From NCBI GenBank assembly GCA_016710785.1, contig JADJUE010000006.1, positions 206,787-270,786 of the forward strand: a stretch of DNA of 64,000 bases, in the 5' to 3' direction. The position numbers were made by a program, and so were the translations under genes. Shown one piece after another: positions 45,319 to 56,520 of this stretch. Below the pieces are notes generated by a model, which was not told the DNA's origin, made no database searches, and was given only the letters and a program-made list of their open reading frames with translations. Source of the DNA: Candidatus Epilinea brevis (GTDB lineage: Bacteria > Chloroflexota > Anaerolineae > Epilineales > Epilineaceae). How positions within the stretch are numbered: the first letter of the stretch is position 1; each line of letters starts with the position of its first letter.

Positions 45319-45664
45319 ATGTCGCATTATTACGTGAACCGCGGGGCGGTGTTGAGCGGGCGCGGTTCGATCTACGGACGGACGGCGAGACTGTCTCCTG
45401 CAACTACCGGCTGCAGCGGCAGGAGAAGGTCGAACGGGCGTTCCCTTTGGGTGCCGGATCCGGGTGACCGCCCGCTGGGCGTCTATGAATGGCAACAGGA
45501 AACCCGGAGCCAGTTCAACGGCACGCCGCCCGCATGGTTGAAGGGCCAGACCGGATCTGAGCCTGGAGCTGACCGATGGACGGCGGCTGCCGGTCGTCGT
45601 CAAGGCCAGCCAGCCGGGAGGGGCGGTGGAGTACGCGCTCACGGACGGTGGCTTGAGATGCTGA
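45319..45664 (+). CDS. small protein of unknown function, frameshifted
   Basis: An unusually strong ribosome site (AAGGAGGAGG, 45302-45311) stands 7 nt before the ATG at 45319, which is why I call a gene. The protein begins SHYYVNRGAVLSG. Other frames continue with ARFDLRTDGETVSCNYRLQR, VYEWQQETRSQFNGTPPAWL and DLSLELTDGRRLPVVVKASQ, ending at the TGA at 45664. Together these give about 115 residues of a beta-rich cytoplasmic protein. At least two indels are needed. I do not recognise the family. It stands alone, with palindromic repeats downstream. Confidence 0.5.
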
Positions 45665-45741
45665 CGAACGCTCCGGAGCAGCAGCGGCGCCGCCAAAAAG
45701 TCTCCGAGGGCCTCGCGTTCGCGACCCGACGAGCGGTCGAT

Positions 45742-45761
45742 CAAGTACGCCAGCGTACTTG
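45742..45761. promoter_or_regulatory. 20-nt palindromic site, copy 1
   Basis: CAAGTACGCCAGCGTACTTG: 9-bp arms CAAGTACGC / GCGTACTTG around CA. It matches copy 2 at all but one position. Confidence 0.7.
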
Positions 45762-45807
45762 CCCCTGGAGCAAAGGCAATTGACCCCAAAAGTCCCGGTA
45801 AGCTGAC

Positions 45808-45827
45808 CAAGTACGCTAGCGTACTTG
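45808..45827. promoter_or_regulatory. 20-nt perfect palindrome, copy 2, just before the beta-helix gene
   Basis: CAAGTACGCTAGCGTACTTG is self-complementary over all 20 bases and starts 66 bp after copy 1. It ends 11 bp before the GTG at 45839. Two such sites on one side of a start suggest a dimeric regulator with cooperative binding; a paired hairpin terminator is the alternative. Confidence 0.7.
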
Positions 45828-45838
45828 CTCGGCTGCTC

Positions 45839-47550
45839 GTGGTGAACCTGCGACCGAGACGCCGTTCACGGCGTGGTGCAGGCCGTGGGACGACGCTGTT
45901 TGCGCTGGCGGTGCCGGTCTTGGTCGTCGGGATTGCCTGGCGATGCGACCTTTCAATCGTCGCCCATGGTGCCGCGTGGTCGGAGCAACCGGCTGCCGAG
46001 TCGGTCAAGGGCAAGACTCCGCCGAACCGGCGACAGCGGCCGGCGGCGACGAAGAGCTGGCGCAGCACATCCTCCTGCCGGGCTTGCTGCGCGGTGGAGC
46101 TCCTCGGCGGGCCGGCGGCGTCGCCCAGCCCGGCGGCTTCGTCGGTTCCCAGCGCATCGGCCTCACCGACTGCGGTCGAGCACCCCGAGCCCACTCCCTC
46201 GCCCTCTTCCCCGCCGCCCTTCGTGCCGGCGGCGGAGTTCTTCGTCGCGGCAGCGGCGAGCGGATCCGGGGATGGCTCCCTGGAGCGACCGTGGACCTTG
46301 CAGCAGGCGCTCAGTCAGCCAGCGTCGCTGAAGGCGGGCGGCCTGGTGTGGCTGCGCGGAGGTACCTATGCGGCCACCTGGAAGACGGATCCCTCGCTGG
46401 GGCGCATCTCCTTCAGCTGCGGCACGCATGGCACGGCGGAGGCCCCGATCGTCTTCCGCAACTACCGGGATGAGCGCGTCACCATCGACGGCGAGGCCAA
46501 CGAGGTGGTGCTGTTCGCCCAGGACTGCAGCTTCACGTGGTTCTGGGGCCTGGAGCTGATGAGCTCCGCGCCGGTGCGCACGCCGTCGCGGTCCTACATC
46601 TACGGCACGGCGCCCGATCTGAAGTTCATCAACATGTTCCTGCACGACATGGCGGACGGCATCGACCTGTGGACGACGGCCACGAACGCCGAACTCTACG
46701 GCTCGCTGGTGTACCACAACGGCTGGGACGAGACGAACGGGGCCACGGGCACGGCATCTACACCCAGAACAAGACGGGCGTCAAGCGTATCCAGGACAAC
46801 ATCTTCTTCAGCCAGTACGGCTACAACATCAAGGTCTGGTCCACCAACCAGTTCGTCGACAATTTCGTGCTGGAGGGCAACATCGTCTTCAACGGCGGCT
46901 CGCTCGGAGTACGCCAGCCGCAAGTTCAACTTCTTCGTCGTCGGCAACAACCCCAGTGCCCCGGCCCGCAATCTGGTGGTGCGCAACAACTACACCTTCG
47001 CCGGCAATACCACCACCACCCCGGCCTGCAACGCCTTCGGCCCCAACTACGGCGCCACGGATCTGATCCTGGAGGACAACTATCTGCTGGGGCAGTTCCG
47101 GGTCGGCGGGCCCTACGTCAACTGCTCGATCAGGCGCAACCACATCCTGGGCGGCACGGCCTTGGGGTTCATCACGGGCACGGGCTTCGACAGGGCCGAT
47201 TATCCGGACAACGTCTACGCCCAAGAGCCGCCGACCTCCGGCGCGGAGGTCTTCGTGCCGCCCAACGTCTACGAACCGGGCCGCGCGAACGTCGCCATCT
47301 ACAACTGGGGCGGCGCCGACACGGTGGACGTCGCGGCCGACACGCTGGGCCTGGCGACCGGCGACCGCTACCAGCTCATCCACGCGATGGACTTCTACAA
47401 GGACATCATCACCCGCAGCCATGACGGCGGGGGACGATCCTGGTGCCGATGACCGGGCATACCTTCGCCCAGGCCGTCGGGTCGAGCAAGAGCCCGGTGT
47501 CGCAGTTCCGGCGGTTTGGGGCCTTTGTGGTCCGGCGGCTGGCGCCATGA
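45839..47550 (+). CDS. secreted right-handed beta-helix (pectate-lyase-like) protein, frameshifted
   Basis: The protein starts at GTG 45839 with a basic N-terminus (LRPRRRSRRGAGRG) and hydrophobic stretch (TTLFALAVPVLVVGIAW). A Pro/Ser-rich linker (PEPTPSPSSPPPFVPAAEFF) follows, then a parallel beta-helix: SLKAGGLVWLRGGTYAATW, IVFRNYRDERVTIDGEANEV, TWFWGLELMSSAPVRTPSRS and RNLVVRNNYTFAGNTTTTPA. The frame slips out and back between about 46740 and 46910; the other frame gives GIYTQNKTGVKRIQDNIFFS and YNIKVWSTNQFVDNFVLEGN. A third slip near 47430 leads to FRRFGAFVVRRLAP and the stop at 47550. It may bind or cleave polysaccharide; catalytic residues cannot be assigned. Confidence 0.75.
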
Positions 47551-47637
47551 AGGAGGCGATGCCAGAAAAGCTGCGATCCCAAGTGATATAGCCTTCCTGT
47601 CGACCGCTTGCTGAACGCCCCGACGCCCCCTAGCCGG

Positions 47638-47666
47638 TTGCGCAAGCCGTCAGGCCGGTCTATGCT
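47638..47666 (+). promoter_or_regulatory. promoter of the giant propeller-VWA gene
   Basis: TTGCGC (47638-47643) and TATGCT (47661-47666) are separated by 17 bp. The ATG at 47676 is only 9 bp beyond the -10 box, so the mRNA would be leaderless or nearly so. Confidence 0.5.
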
Positions 47667-47675
47667 GTGCCCTCC

Positions 47676-50600
47676 ATGAACCGTCGACGCCCCGTCGCCC
47701 TGCTGCTGCCGGTTGCGCTGGCCGTGACCGTTCTCGGGTCTCGGGCGGCGCCCGCGCAGACGATCACGCCGCCGATCGCCTACCAGCACGTGGCCACCAT
47801 CGGCCAGACCGGCCAGCCCTACCGCCGCTCCGACGCCAACCTCAACCAGCCTGTGGGCCTCGGCGCGGACCGCGACGGCGTCTGGATCGCCAACGGGGCC
47901 GGACGCAACCTGCTGCGCTTCGGGTTGGCCGGCGTCGAGTCGCTGGGTCGCGCCGGTGCGCTTGACGCCTTGTACGGCCGCCCCCTGCGCTTTCTGGCCG
48001 ACGTGGCGGTGGTCAACCTGTGGGGCGGCAGGCCCAGCCCCACCGCGACGCCGCGGACCGGGGGCGGCCGGGTGGAACCGCCGACGCGTACCGTGTGGTT
48101 TGTGGATCAAGGCGGTCACGTCGCCGTCGGTCTGCCGCCCCGCGACGAGCGCTTTCCGGCGCCGCCCATCGTGGTGGGCGAGACCGACATGCCCGGCGAT
48201 GACGATGGGCACTTGCGCGATCCGACGGGCATCGCCGCTGACAGCGTTGGCAACGTCTTCGTCAGCGACACCGGCAACCATCGTATCCAGATCTTCGCCC
48301 CCGACGGCAAGTACCTGGCGACCATCGGCCAAAGTGGCCGCGCCGGCGCCGGACCGGGCCAGCTGGACCATCCCCAACGCCTTACCCTATCCAAGGATGG
48401 CCGCTTGTATGTGGCCGACACCGGCAACCACCGCGTGGTCGCCTACGAGGTCAGCGATCCCCGCGCCCCGCGCGAGCTGCAGGTGTACGGGCAGACCGGC
48501 GTGGCGGGCAAGGGACCCGGCCAGTTCGACCATCCCGGCGGCGTCGCCGTGGACGCCACCTTCCTCTATGTCGCCGACACCGGCAACAGCCGCGTGCAGG
48601 TGCTCACCTGGCGCGACGGTCGGACATGGCTCACCCTGGACGGCGCGACCAGGGACCGCTGTGGCTTCCCTCAGGGCGCGGACCCCGATTGGGGAGCGCC
48701 GTCGGACCTGGCCCTGGACCAGAGCAACAACCTGTACATCGCTATGCCGCAGAAGATGCGGGTGGCAGGCTGCGACGCCATGCAGCGCTGGCAGCGCCCC
48801 GACCTAAACCACGGATCGCCGGGCAGCCCCTACGTCGCGGCGGACGACCTGTTCAACGTCCCGTCCGGTGTCGCTGTCGCCGCGGATGGGTCGCTGGCCA
48901 TCGTCGAGCAGGAAGGCCAGCGCCTGGTCCGCGTCGCCGCGGATGGCGCTCCCTGTGGATCATCGGCAGCGCGGGTGTCGCGGGCGCCGGTGACGCCGCC
49001 AGGCCGCAGCTGGCGCAGCCCACCGATGCGGCGTTCCTCGCGGACGGCCGGGTGGTCGTGTCGGACACGGGTAACGGGCGGCTGCAGGTGTTCAATGCCG
49101 CCGGCAGGCTCGACGCCACTTGGGGCAGTGGCTGGCTGCAATCGCCCGCCGGCCTGGTGCCCCTGCCCGATGGCCGCCTGGCCGTGGCGGACTCCGCGGC
49201 GGGTCGCGTGCGGCTGTTGGATGCGAGCGGGGCGGCCGCCGGCGACCTGGCCGGTCCATCAGGCCCGCTGGCGTTCACCGACCCCGCCGACGTCGCCGTG
49301 GACAGCGTGGGCAACTGGTACGTCAGCGAGCGCAGCAGCCATGTCGTGCAGGTGTTCGACCGCCGAGGAGCCCCCGCCCGCAGGGTCGGCGAGGTGGGCG
49401 TGAGCGGCGACGGCTTCGGCCACCTCAAGCGGCCGACCGGCCTGGCCATCGACGCGGCCGATCGACTGCTGGTGGTGGACAGCGGCCATATGTACGCGGG
49501 GCTCGGTGGTTCAACGGGGGCGGGGGTCTGGCGTCGCGCTGAGCAGGGCCCGTGGCAACAGGTCGCGTTCGGCGGTTTCGGCGACGCCGCGCATCACCGC
49601 CTGCGGGCCTTCGGCGTCTTTGGCGGCAAGCTCTACGCCGGCACCGACAACCGTCATGAGCAATGGGACCTCAACACCGGCCTGCCCATCGGCGCTTCGA
49701 CCGGCGGCGGGGTCTGGCGGAGTGGCGACGGCGAAGGGTGGGAGCCGGTGGTGGCCGGCGGCTTCGGCGACAGCCATCAAGGAGCTGTAGGCCCGTTCGC
49801 CGACTTCAAAGGACAGCTCTATGCCGGGACCGCTTCCGTGGACAGCCGCTACCCGCCGCAGCTGTGGCGGTCCGCGACCGGCGACGGCGCCGACTGGCGG
49901 CGGCTCGGCATCGGCCAGACCTCGCGATCCGGTTGGAGCGACAACCGCGCCGTCTCGGCGATGACGGTCTACAGCAACAGCTTGGTCCTGGGCACCTGCG
50001 GCCAGCGTGCGCAACTGTGGTCGAGCCGCGACGGCGAGGCCTGGCAGCCGGCCGGCGATACCGATCCCAGTGTCGAACCGGCCACGGTCCAGCCGACCTT
50101 GGGTGCCGGCGCTCCCTGCGTCACTTCGCTCACCGCCTATGAGGGCCGGCTCTTCGCCGCCCTCGGCACGCCCGTGGACCACCTGCGGCATCCCTACGAA
50201 GCGGCGGTTCCGGCGGAGCTGTGGCAATGCCTCGCGTGCGACGGCAGCGACTGGGAGCCGGCCGCGGCACCCGGCTTCGGCGACCCGAGCAATGCCGGCG
50301 CGCTGGCCTTGGCGGCCTTCGCCGAACCACCCTTCAAATACCTCTATGCCGCCGTCGGCGACACCGCGAGCGGCCTACAGCTGTGGCGCGCGCCCGATGG
50401 GCTGAACTGGGAGCCGCTCGTCCCAGGCGGCTTCGGCGACGACAACAACGCCCAGTCGGGCGGTCCGGCAGCCATGGCTGAGTACCGCGGCCGCTTATAC
50501 GTCGGCACGGTCAACGCCGCCAACGGTGGCGAGCTGTGGTCCAGCGGCGGCACCCGGCCGGAGCCGCTGCCCCCAACGGCGGGGCCGACCGTCGTCCCCA

Positions 50601-53600
50601 CACCCCGGCCGCGGCCGCGGCCGTCGGTGGGCCGCGCGCGCTACCGGCAGGTGGACGCCTGGCCCGTGGCGCCATCCCTGCCGGATGGCGTCCTCGGCGG
50701 GATCAGCGACATGGCCGTGGCCGCCGACGGAGCGGTCTACCTCTTGGCCGACGGCCCGCCGCGCTTGCTGCACCTGCGCCCCGACGGCGCCTGGGCGCCG
50801 GACTTCGGGGCCAGCGGCACCGGCCCCGGCCGTCTCAGCCAACCACGAGCCATCGCGGTGGACGACGCGGCCGGCCGAGTCTATGTCGCCGACATCGGCG
50901 GCCAGGGCCGGCTGGTGGCCTACGATCGCCAGGGCGGCTATGTCGCCACCGTCGGTCGGGGCGTCCGACCCGTGGACGTGCAGGTGCTTCCAGACGGCAC
51001 CTTGTGGCTGGCGGACCTCAGCGCCGGCGCCCTACGGCATCTCGCGCCGGACGGCGCCGATCTGGCACGATTCGGCCACTTCGGACCGGAGGACGAAGAC
51101 GGCTTCCTGGGCCTCGCGGCCGGCGCCGTCGAGCCGCGCGGCCTGGTATGGGCTGCCGATCAGGACGGCGCCCGCTTGCGGGCCTACGCGCTGGACGCCG
51201 GCGGCCGATGGGCGCGGGTGGCCACCCTGGACCTGACCAGGCCCAACTTCGCCGGCTGCGACGGCCGGCGCCTGCAGGCCTTGGGCGACGATGTGCTGCT
51301 GGCCGGCGCCTGCATCATCGCGGCCGGAGCGCGTCGCGCCCAGCTGCCCGCCGACCAGCCCGGCAGCGACATCTACGCCGCCGGCCTGCGCAGCGCCAAC
51401 CCCGCGGCCGGCCTGTTCTACGCCCTGGCCAGCCTGGACACCGATCGTGGCGACCCGGCCAACCCGACGGCGCCGGTCATCGTGCGCTACGTCGACGAGC
51501 GGTTCGCCATCGTGCTGCGCTATTGGCTGGGGCGGGCCATGGCCGGCGCGGCTGCGGTCGACAACCAGCTTCAGCAACCGGTGCGCATCGACGCCCTGCC
51601 GAACGGCGACGTGGTGGTCACCGACTCCAGCGCCTTCGTCGGTGCCTGGACCCAGCCGCCCTTCACCCGTCGTTTCCAGCCCGATGGCCGTCCGATCGAG
51701 AAGCTGGCGATCCGCACCCGGTACAGCAATTCCTTCGAGATTATCATGGACGGTCGCCTGGCCTTTGCGACGGGGAGAGCGGCCGCATCGCCGGCGTGGC
51801 CACCCTTCGCAGCGGCTGCCTGACCTGCCCCAACCGTCCCCCCCTGATCCTGTCGGTCGTCGCCTACGCCCAGAGCGTCGCGCAGCGGGTCTGTCATCTG
51901 ATCTGCATCCCCGGGCTCTACCTCGACCCCATCTGGAAGACCTCGCTCATCAACCTCCAGCAGCAGCGGGGGCCTTGGACTACAACTACGCCGCCACCTT
52001 CGACGCCATTCGGCGGCAGGTCGTGCTGCTGCAGGTTTGGGCCGATAGCCCCTCCGACGCGGCAATGCCCGCCCGTCTGCTGCTCTTGCCGCTGGACGCC
52101 ATGGGCCGCAAGACCGAGGTCGCGCTGGATGGCAGCGAGCGGGAAGCCCTATGGACGGATGTGGATGTGGGGCCGGACGGGCGCATCCATGTGCTGGACA
52201 CCTTGAATGATCGGCTGAAGGTGTTTGACAGCGTCGGCGTCTTGCTGGCCGAACTGGCCACGCCGAAGGACGCCTGGAAGCTGGCCGGCGGACCGAATGG
52301 CGAGACCTTCCTTTTGACCACCCATGGCCAGGTGGTCCGCCTTGCGCCGGATGGGCGGGTCCTGTCGCGCTTCAACGGACTGCCGGATGACACAGTGCCG
52401 ACCAGCGCATTGGTGGACCTTGCCGTGGACGCCTGGGGACGGGTGTACACCATCGATGGGTATTACCACCAGGTCACGGCCTTCGAGCCCGACGGCAATG
52501 AGGCCGATGTGCTGGAGGGCGAGGACTGCCACTTTGCCGGCGACAAATGGGTAGCGCCCGACGAGCTGTTGCTAGGCGATTCGACGGAGCTCACGTTGAC
52601 GCTGTTCGGAACCTGCGGCTACGTCGAGGAGCCCACCGATATCGTACTGGCGGTGAACGCGGAGACCGCGCGGCTGGGGCCGGTAGGTACATATGGCTTC
52701 GTCGAACCCCGTCGCCTCCGTGTCGCGCGGCAGATCCTGGGGCTGGTGGACCTGGACCTGCATCGGGTGGGCATCGTCTCCTTCGTCCTGAGCGGCCAGG
52801 TGGACAGGCCCCTCACCCACGAACGCCGACCGCTGATCCAGTCGCTCTTCGACCTGCCAGGCGGACCGCCCCTGGCTCCGACGGAGCGTGGCTGCGATGG
52901 GGTCAACAACGATTCGGCGCTGAAGGCCGCCCGCGAAGCCTTCGCCGATTCGCCGCCGGGTCGCCGCAAGGTGCTCATCCTCATCGCTCCCGGCATGGAG
53001 CCGCGGCCCGGCGTCTGCCCCTGGACGGCCCTGGGCATCGCGCGGACCGCGGCGGAGCTGAAGGCCGGCGGGGTGGAGATCGTCGCCGTCAACGGCGCTT
53101 CGGTGGCGGCCAGCAGTCAGGCCATGAGCGGCATCAGCGTCGCCGAGCGCGGGCAGGGCGTGGGCCGGCCGGCCCTGCAGCAGGCCTTGTCGCGCCTTTG
53201 GCCGACCGACCTTATGCAGAGCGGGACCTTGACGGACACCCTGCCGGCCAACATGGACTACGTGCTCGGCAGCGCGAGCCCGCCGGCCGGCTGGGATGCC
53301 GCCACCCGCACGCTCAGCTGGCGCTTGGGACGCATCGAGCGGGGCTTGACGCCGCGCTTCTCGCTCCAGGTCCGCCCGAGCGAGGAAGGCCTGTGGCCGA
53401 CGAACGTGTCCGCCGTGGCGGAGGGCGTCGATGGTTGGGGCGACCCCTTCCACGTCGTCCTGCCCGTTCCCAAGATCCGCGTCTACGGCGAGCTGCCGCC
53501 CACCGCCACGAGCAGCGCCACACCGACGCCCACGGCGACGGTGACGGCCACGCCGGAGCCGACGGCGACGCCGCGACCCACCTCGCCGCCGAAGCCGATC

Positions 53601-54223
53601 TACCTGCCGATCCTGCCGCTGACCGCGGCCTGCCGACCGGAGACGCGCAACGCCGACATCGCCCTGGTCATCGACAGCTCCAGCAGCATGACCGAGACGA
53701 CGCGCCCCGGCGGCCCCACCAAGCTGGCGGCGGCCCAGGAGGCCGCCCGGGCCTTCCTGGCGCAGCTGGCGGCCGGCGGGAGCCAGGCGGCGCTCATCCA
53801 GTTCAGCAACAGCGCCGCGGTCCTGGTGCCGCTGACGCCCGACATCGCCGCCGTGACGGCCGGCCTCGACCGCCTCACCCAGGCCAGCGGCACGCGCATC
53901 GACCTGGCCTTGGACAGCGCCGTCGCCGAACTCACGGGTAGCTCGCGGCGGCCGGGCAACAACCCGGTGATCATCCTGCTCACGGATGGCGAGCCGACGG
54001 GCACCACGACCGACGCGGTGCAACAGGCGGCCCTTCGCGCCAAGGGGGCGGGCATGCTGGTGTTCACCATCGGCCTGGGACAGGCGGTGGACCAGGCGCT
54101 GCTGGGCAGCATCGCTTCGCGCCCCGAATGGGCCTACTTCGCCCGGACACGTCAGACCTGGCGGGTATCTACGAGAGAATCGCACGTGATCCCCTGCAAG
54201 CCGGAGTGGCCTTAGCGCGATAA
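47676..54223 (+). CDS. giant secreted NHL-propeller / VWA-domain protein (about 2,180 aa), frameshifted
   Basis: After a signal peptide (RRRPVALLLPVALAVTVLGS), the protein has NHL-type blades (GHLRDPTGIAADSVGNVFVS with DTGNHRIQIFAPDGKYLATI; GPGQFDHPGGVAVDATFLYV). Exterior-propeller repeats follow (GGVWRSGDGEGWEPVVAGGF; YRGRLYVGTVNAANGGELWS), then a second NHL propeller and a DUF11-like region (DTLPANMDYVLGSASPPAGW). A PT linker with YLPILPL precedes a VWA domain with the MIDAS DSSSSM near 53670 and LLTDGEPTGTTT. Indels are inferred near 48950, 51773, 51975 and 54150; the last repair gives the end DLAGIYERIARDPLQAGVAL. It could be a surface adhesin; no enzyme motif is seen. Confidence 0.8.
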
Positions 54224-54348
54224 CCGTCAGTGTACCGAACCGGGATTCACGGCGTTTCGAAGGAATGCCCTGGGGAGGGTTTGAGGTCCATCCGGTGACG
54301 CGGTATCCTCAGCGTTCGAGCGCTTTCGGACAGATATAGGAGGCGGTA

Positions 54349-55735
54349 ATGTCAAGCAGTTCAGGCAGGGTGCGGCCGGACGAGCGACGGTTGCTGATCG
54401 GCCTGGGTGTGGCCGCCAGCATCGTATTGGCTGCCGTCCTGCGCACGGCCAGGCCGACCGCCGAACAGCCAAGCCCCGCTGATCAGGCGCCTCCGCCATC
54501 GCAGCGGACTTGGCCTTCGAGGTCTACGAGCGCACGGACTTCGGCGCTGTCGAGGAGGCACGGAACGTTACCGTCCAGGCGGATGGCATGATCGTCGCCT
54601 GCGGTGCCAGCGGCGACGACATTCTTGACAGTCACGCGGCTCACGACATCGCCTTGGCGCGCTACGGTCCGGACGGTCAGCTGGATCCGTCCTTCGGCGT
54701 CGGCGGCAAGGTGGTGGTCGACCTTGGCGCTCATTCCGAAGTGGCCGAAGGTGTCGTCGCTCTGCCGGACGGCCATCTACTGGTCGCTGGCTCGATCAGC
54801 GGCGACCACCTTGGCAGCGCTGACGGTGATGACTTCTTCGTCGCTCGATTCAACGTTGACGGCAGCTTGGATCGGGGCTTCGGCAAGCAGGGGGTGGCCG
54901 CGCTTGATCTCGGTCGCAGCGATGACCGTGCAGTCGCCATCGCCGTGCAACCCGATGGCGCGATCGTGGTCGCCGGTAGAAGGCCCGGAAGAGGTGGATT
55001 GCAGCCGGGACTGGCCCGGTTCACGGCCGATGGTGTGGTCGACATTGGTTTCGGTGTTGACGGTGTGTTTCAATCCAGCTTCCATCGGGACACCTATCTC
55101 GCGGATGTCGTCGTCGATTCCGATGGATCACTGCTGTTGGCATTAAACACCTGGGAGTACGCCTACCCTTGGTGGACGGAGCTGTCGCGCGCGTGAACGC
55201 AAAGGGGGTTCTAGACCCGACGTTCGGCCGCGAAGGTATTGCGGTCATTCCGCTGGCCCGATCAGGGCGCGGCAACAGCTGTGCAACCACCGTGCTGGCG
55301 ACGTCGGACGGCAAGGTACTGATTGGCGGATCGACGGACATCGACATCTTCCGCGGCTCAGACATCGTCTTGACGCGGTTTACCGGCGATGGTCAGCTGG
55401 ATGTCACCTTCGGCGAGGGCCGGCTTACGCTCATCGAGATCGCTAACAATAGTTCTGATCGTCTGAGCGACATGGCGACGAACGCGTCGGGGCGGTTGCT
55501 TCTGGTCGGTAGGTCGAACAAGGACATCAGCTGGAAGTCGGAAGGCCTGGGCTTCGCGCTACGGCAGGCGGATGGGTCTGCCGACCTATCTTTCGGCTCC
55601 AACGGCACGGGGACGGCATGGCTGCCCCTTCCCCGTGGGGGGCCACGGACTTCGTCGAAGCAGCAGCGATCCCTTCACGATGGTCGCGGGGTCGTCGTGG
55701 GCACGCATTACGAGGATGTGGGCCAGCCGCGTATC
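54349..55735 (+). CDS. exported delta-60-repeat beta-propeller protein, frameshifted and abruptly cut at its 3' end
   Basis: A strong ribosome site (TAGGAGG) precedes the ATG at 54349. The N-terminus has a hydrophobic segment (LLIGLGVAASIVLAAVL). After a shift near 54500, delta-60 repeats follow: IALARYGPDGQLDPSFGVGG, FFVARFNVDGSLDRGFGKQG and GLARFTADGVVDIGFGVDGV. After a further shift near 55150 come ARVNAKGVLDPTFGREGIAV and VLTRFTGDGQLDVTFGEGRL. Each unit ends 'G.LD..FG..G' as expected. The last recognisable text is GRGVVVGTHYEDVGQPRI near 55733. It then runs directly into an ABC permease without a stop or a start codon, so the 3' end is missing. Confidence 0.72.
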
Positions 55736-55744
55736 CCCCCGCCG

Positions 55745-56388
55745 CCGCGCTCGACCTTGTCGCGGCGGCGCTGGCCTATGCCCGGGACCATGCCGCGGAC
55801 CTGGCCGCCCAGACCTGGCGGCATGTGGGCCTGGCCGGCGGGGCATTGTTGGTGGCGGGCCTCATCTGCGTGCCGACCGGCGTGTGGATCGCCCGTCATC
55901 GGCGGCTGGCGGGTCCGATCATCGGGCTGGGCAGCAGCCTGCGGGTGGTGCCCAGCCTGGCCATCCTCTTCCTAGCCCTGCCCGTGCTGGGCCTGGGCGC
56001 GCGGCCGGCGCTGGTCGCCCTGGTGCTGCTGGCCTGTCCGCCCCTGCTGCTCAACAGCTATGCCGGTATCCGCGGCGTGGCCCCGGCGGTGTTGGACGCG
56101 GCGCGTGGCATGGGCATGAGCCCCGGGCAGATCCTGCGACAGGTGGAGCTGCCCTTGGCCCTTCCGTTGATGCTGGCCGGGCTGCGTACCGCGGCCGTGG
56201 AGCTGATCGCCAGCGCCACCCTGGCTGCCTGGATCGGCGGCGGCGGCTTGGGCGACTTCATCCTTCGCGGCTTCGCCCTGGGCCGGCCGGCCATCATGCT
56301 GGTGGGCGCCGTGCCGGTGGCTATCATGGCCCTGGCGGCGGAACTGCTGCTGGGCCGGGTGCAGCGAAGGGTCGTGGCCTGGCAGTGA
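55745..56388 (+). CDS. OsmU/Opu-type ABC permease (YehW/OpuCB-like), 5' end missing
   Basis: From LDLVAAALAYARDHAADLAA the protein follows the compatible-solute permease family: hydrophobic helices (HVGLAGGALLVAGLICVPTG; SLRVVPSLAILFLALPVLGL) and the EAA-like cytoplasmic loop LDAARGMGMSPGQILRQVEL then PLALPLMLAGLRTAAVELIA. It ends with a stop at 56388. No start codon is present in the expected place, since the gene is fused to the delta-60 gene's end just after a C run near 55735. The permease works with the binding protein, ATPase and second permease that follow. It likely imports glycine betaine or a related solute. Confidence 0.82.
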
Positions 56389-56520
56389 TGCCATCACCCG
56401 AAGCGGGTCCGCTGGCGCGAGGACGCCGCCGACGCATCCCGCCATCCGCGCTGACCTTCAGCGCTTTCGTCCCTACCGGCCCGAATCGTTCCGACTAACC
56501 GCAACAAGGAGACCTGCCCC

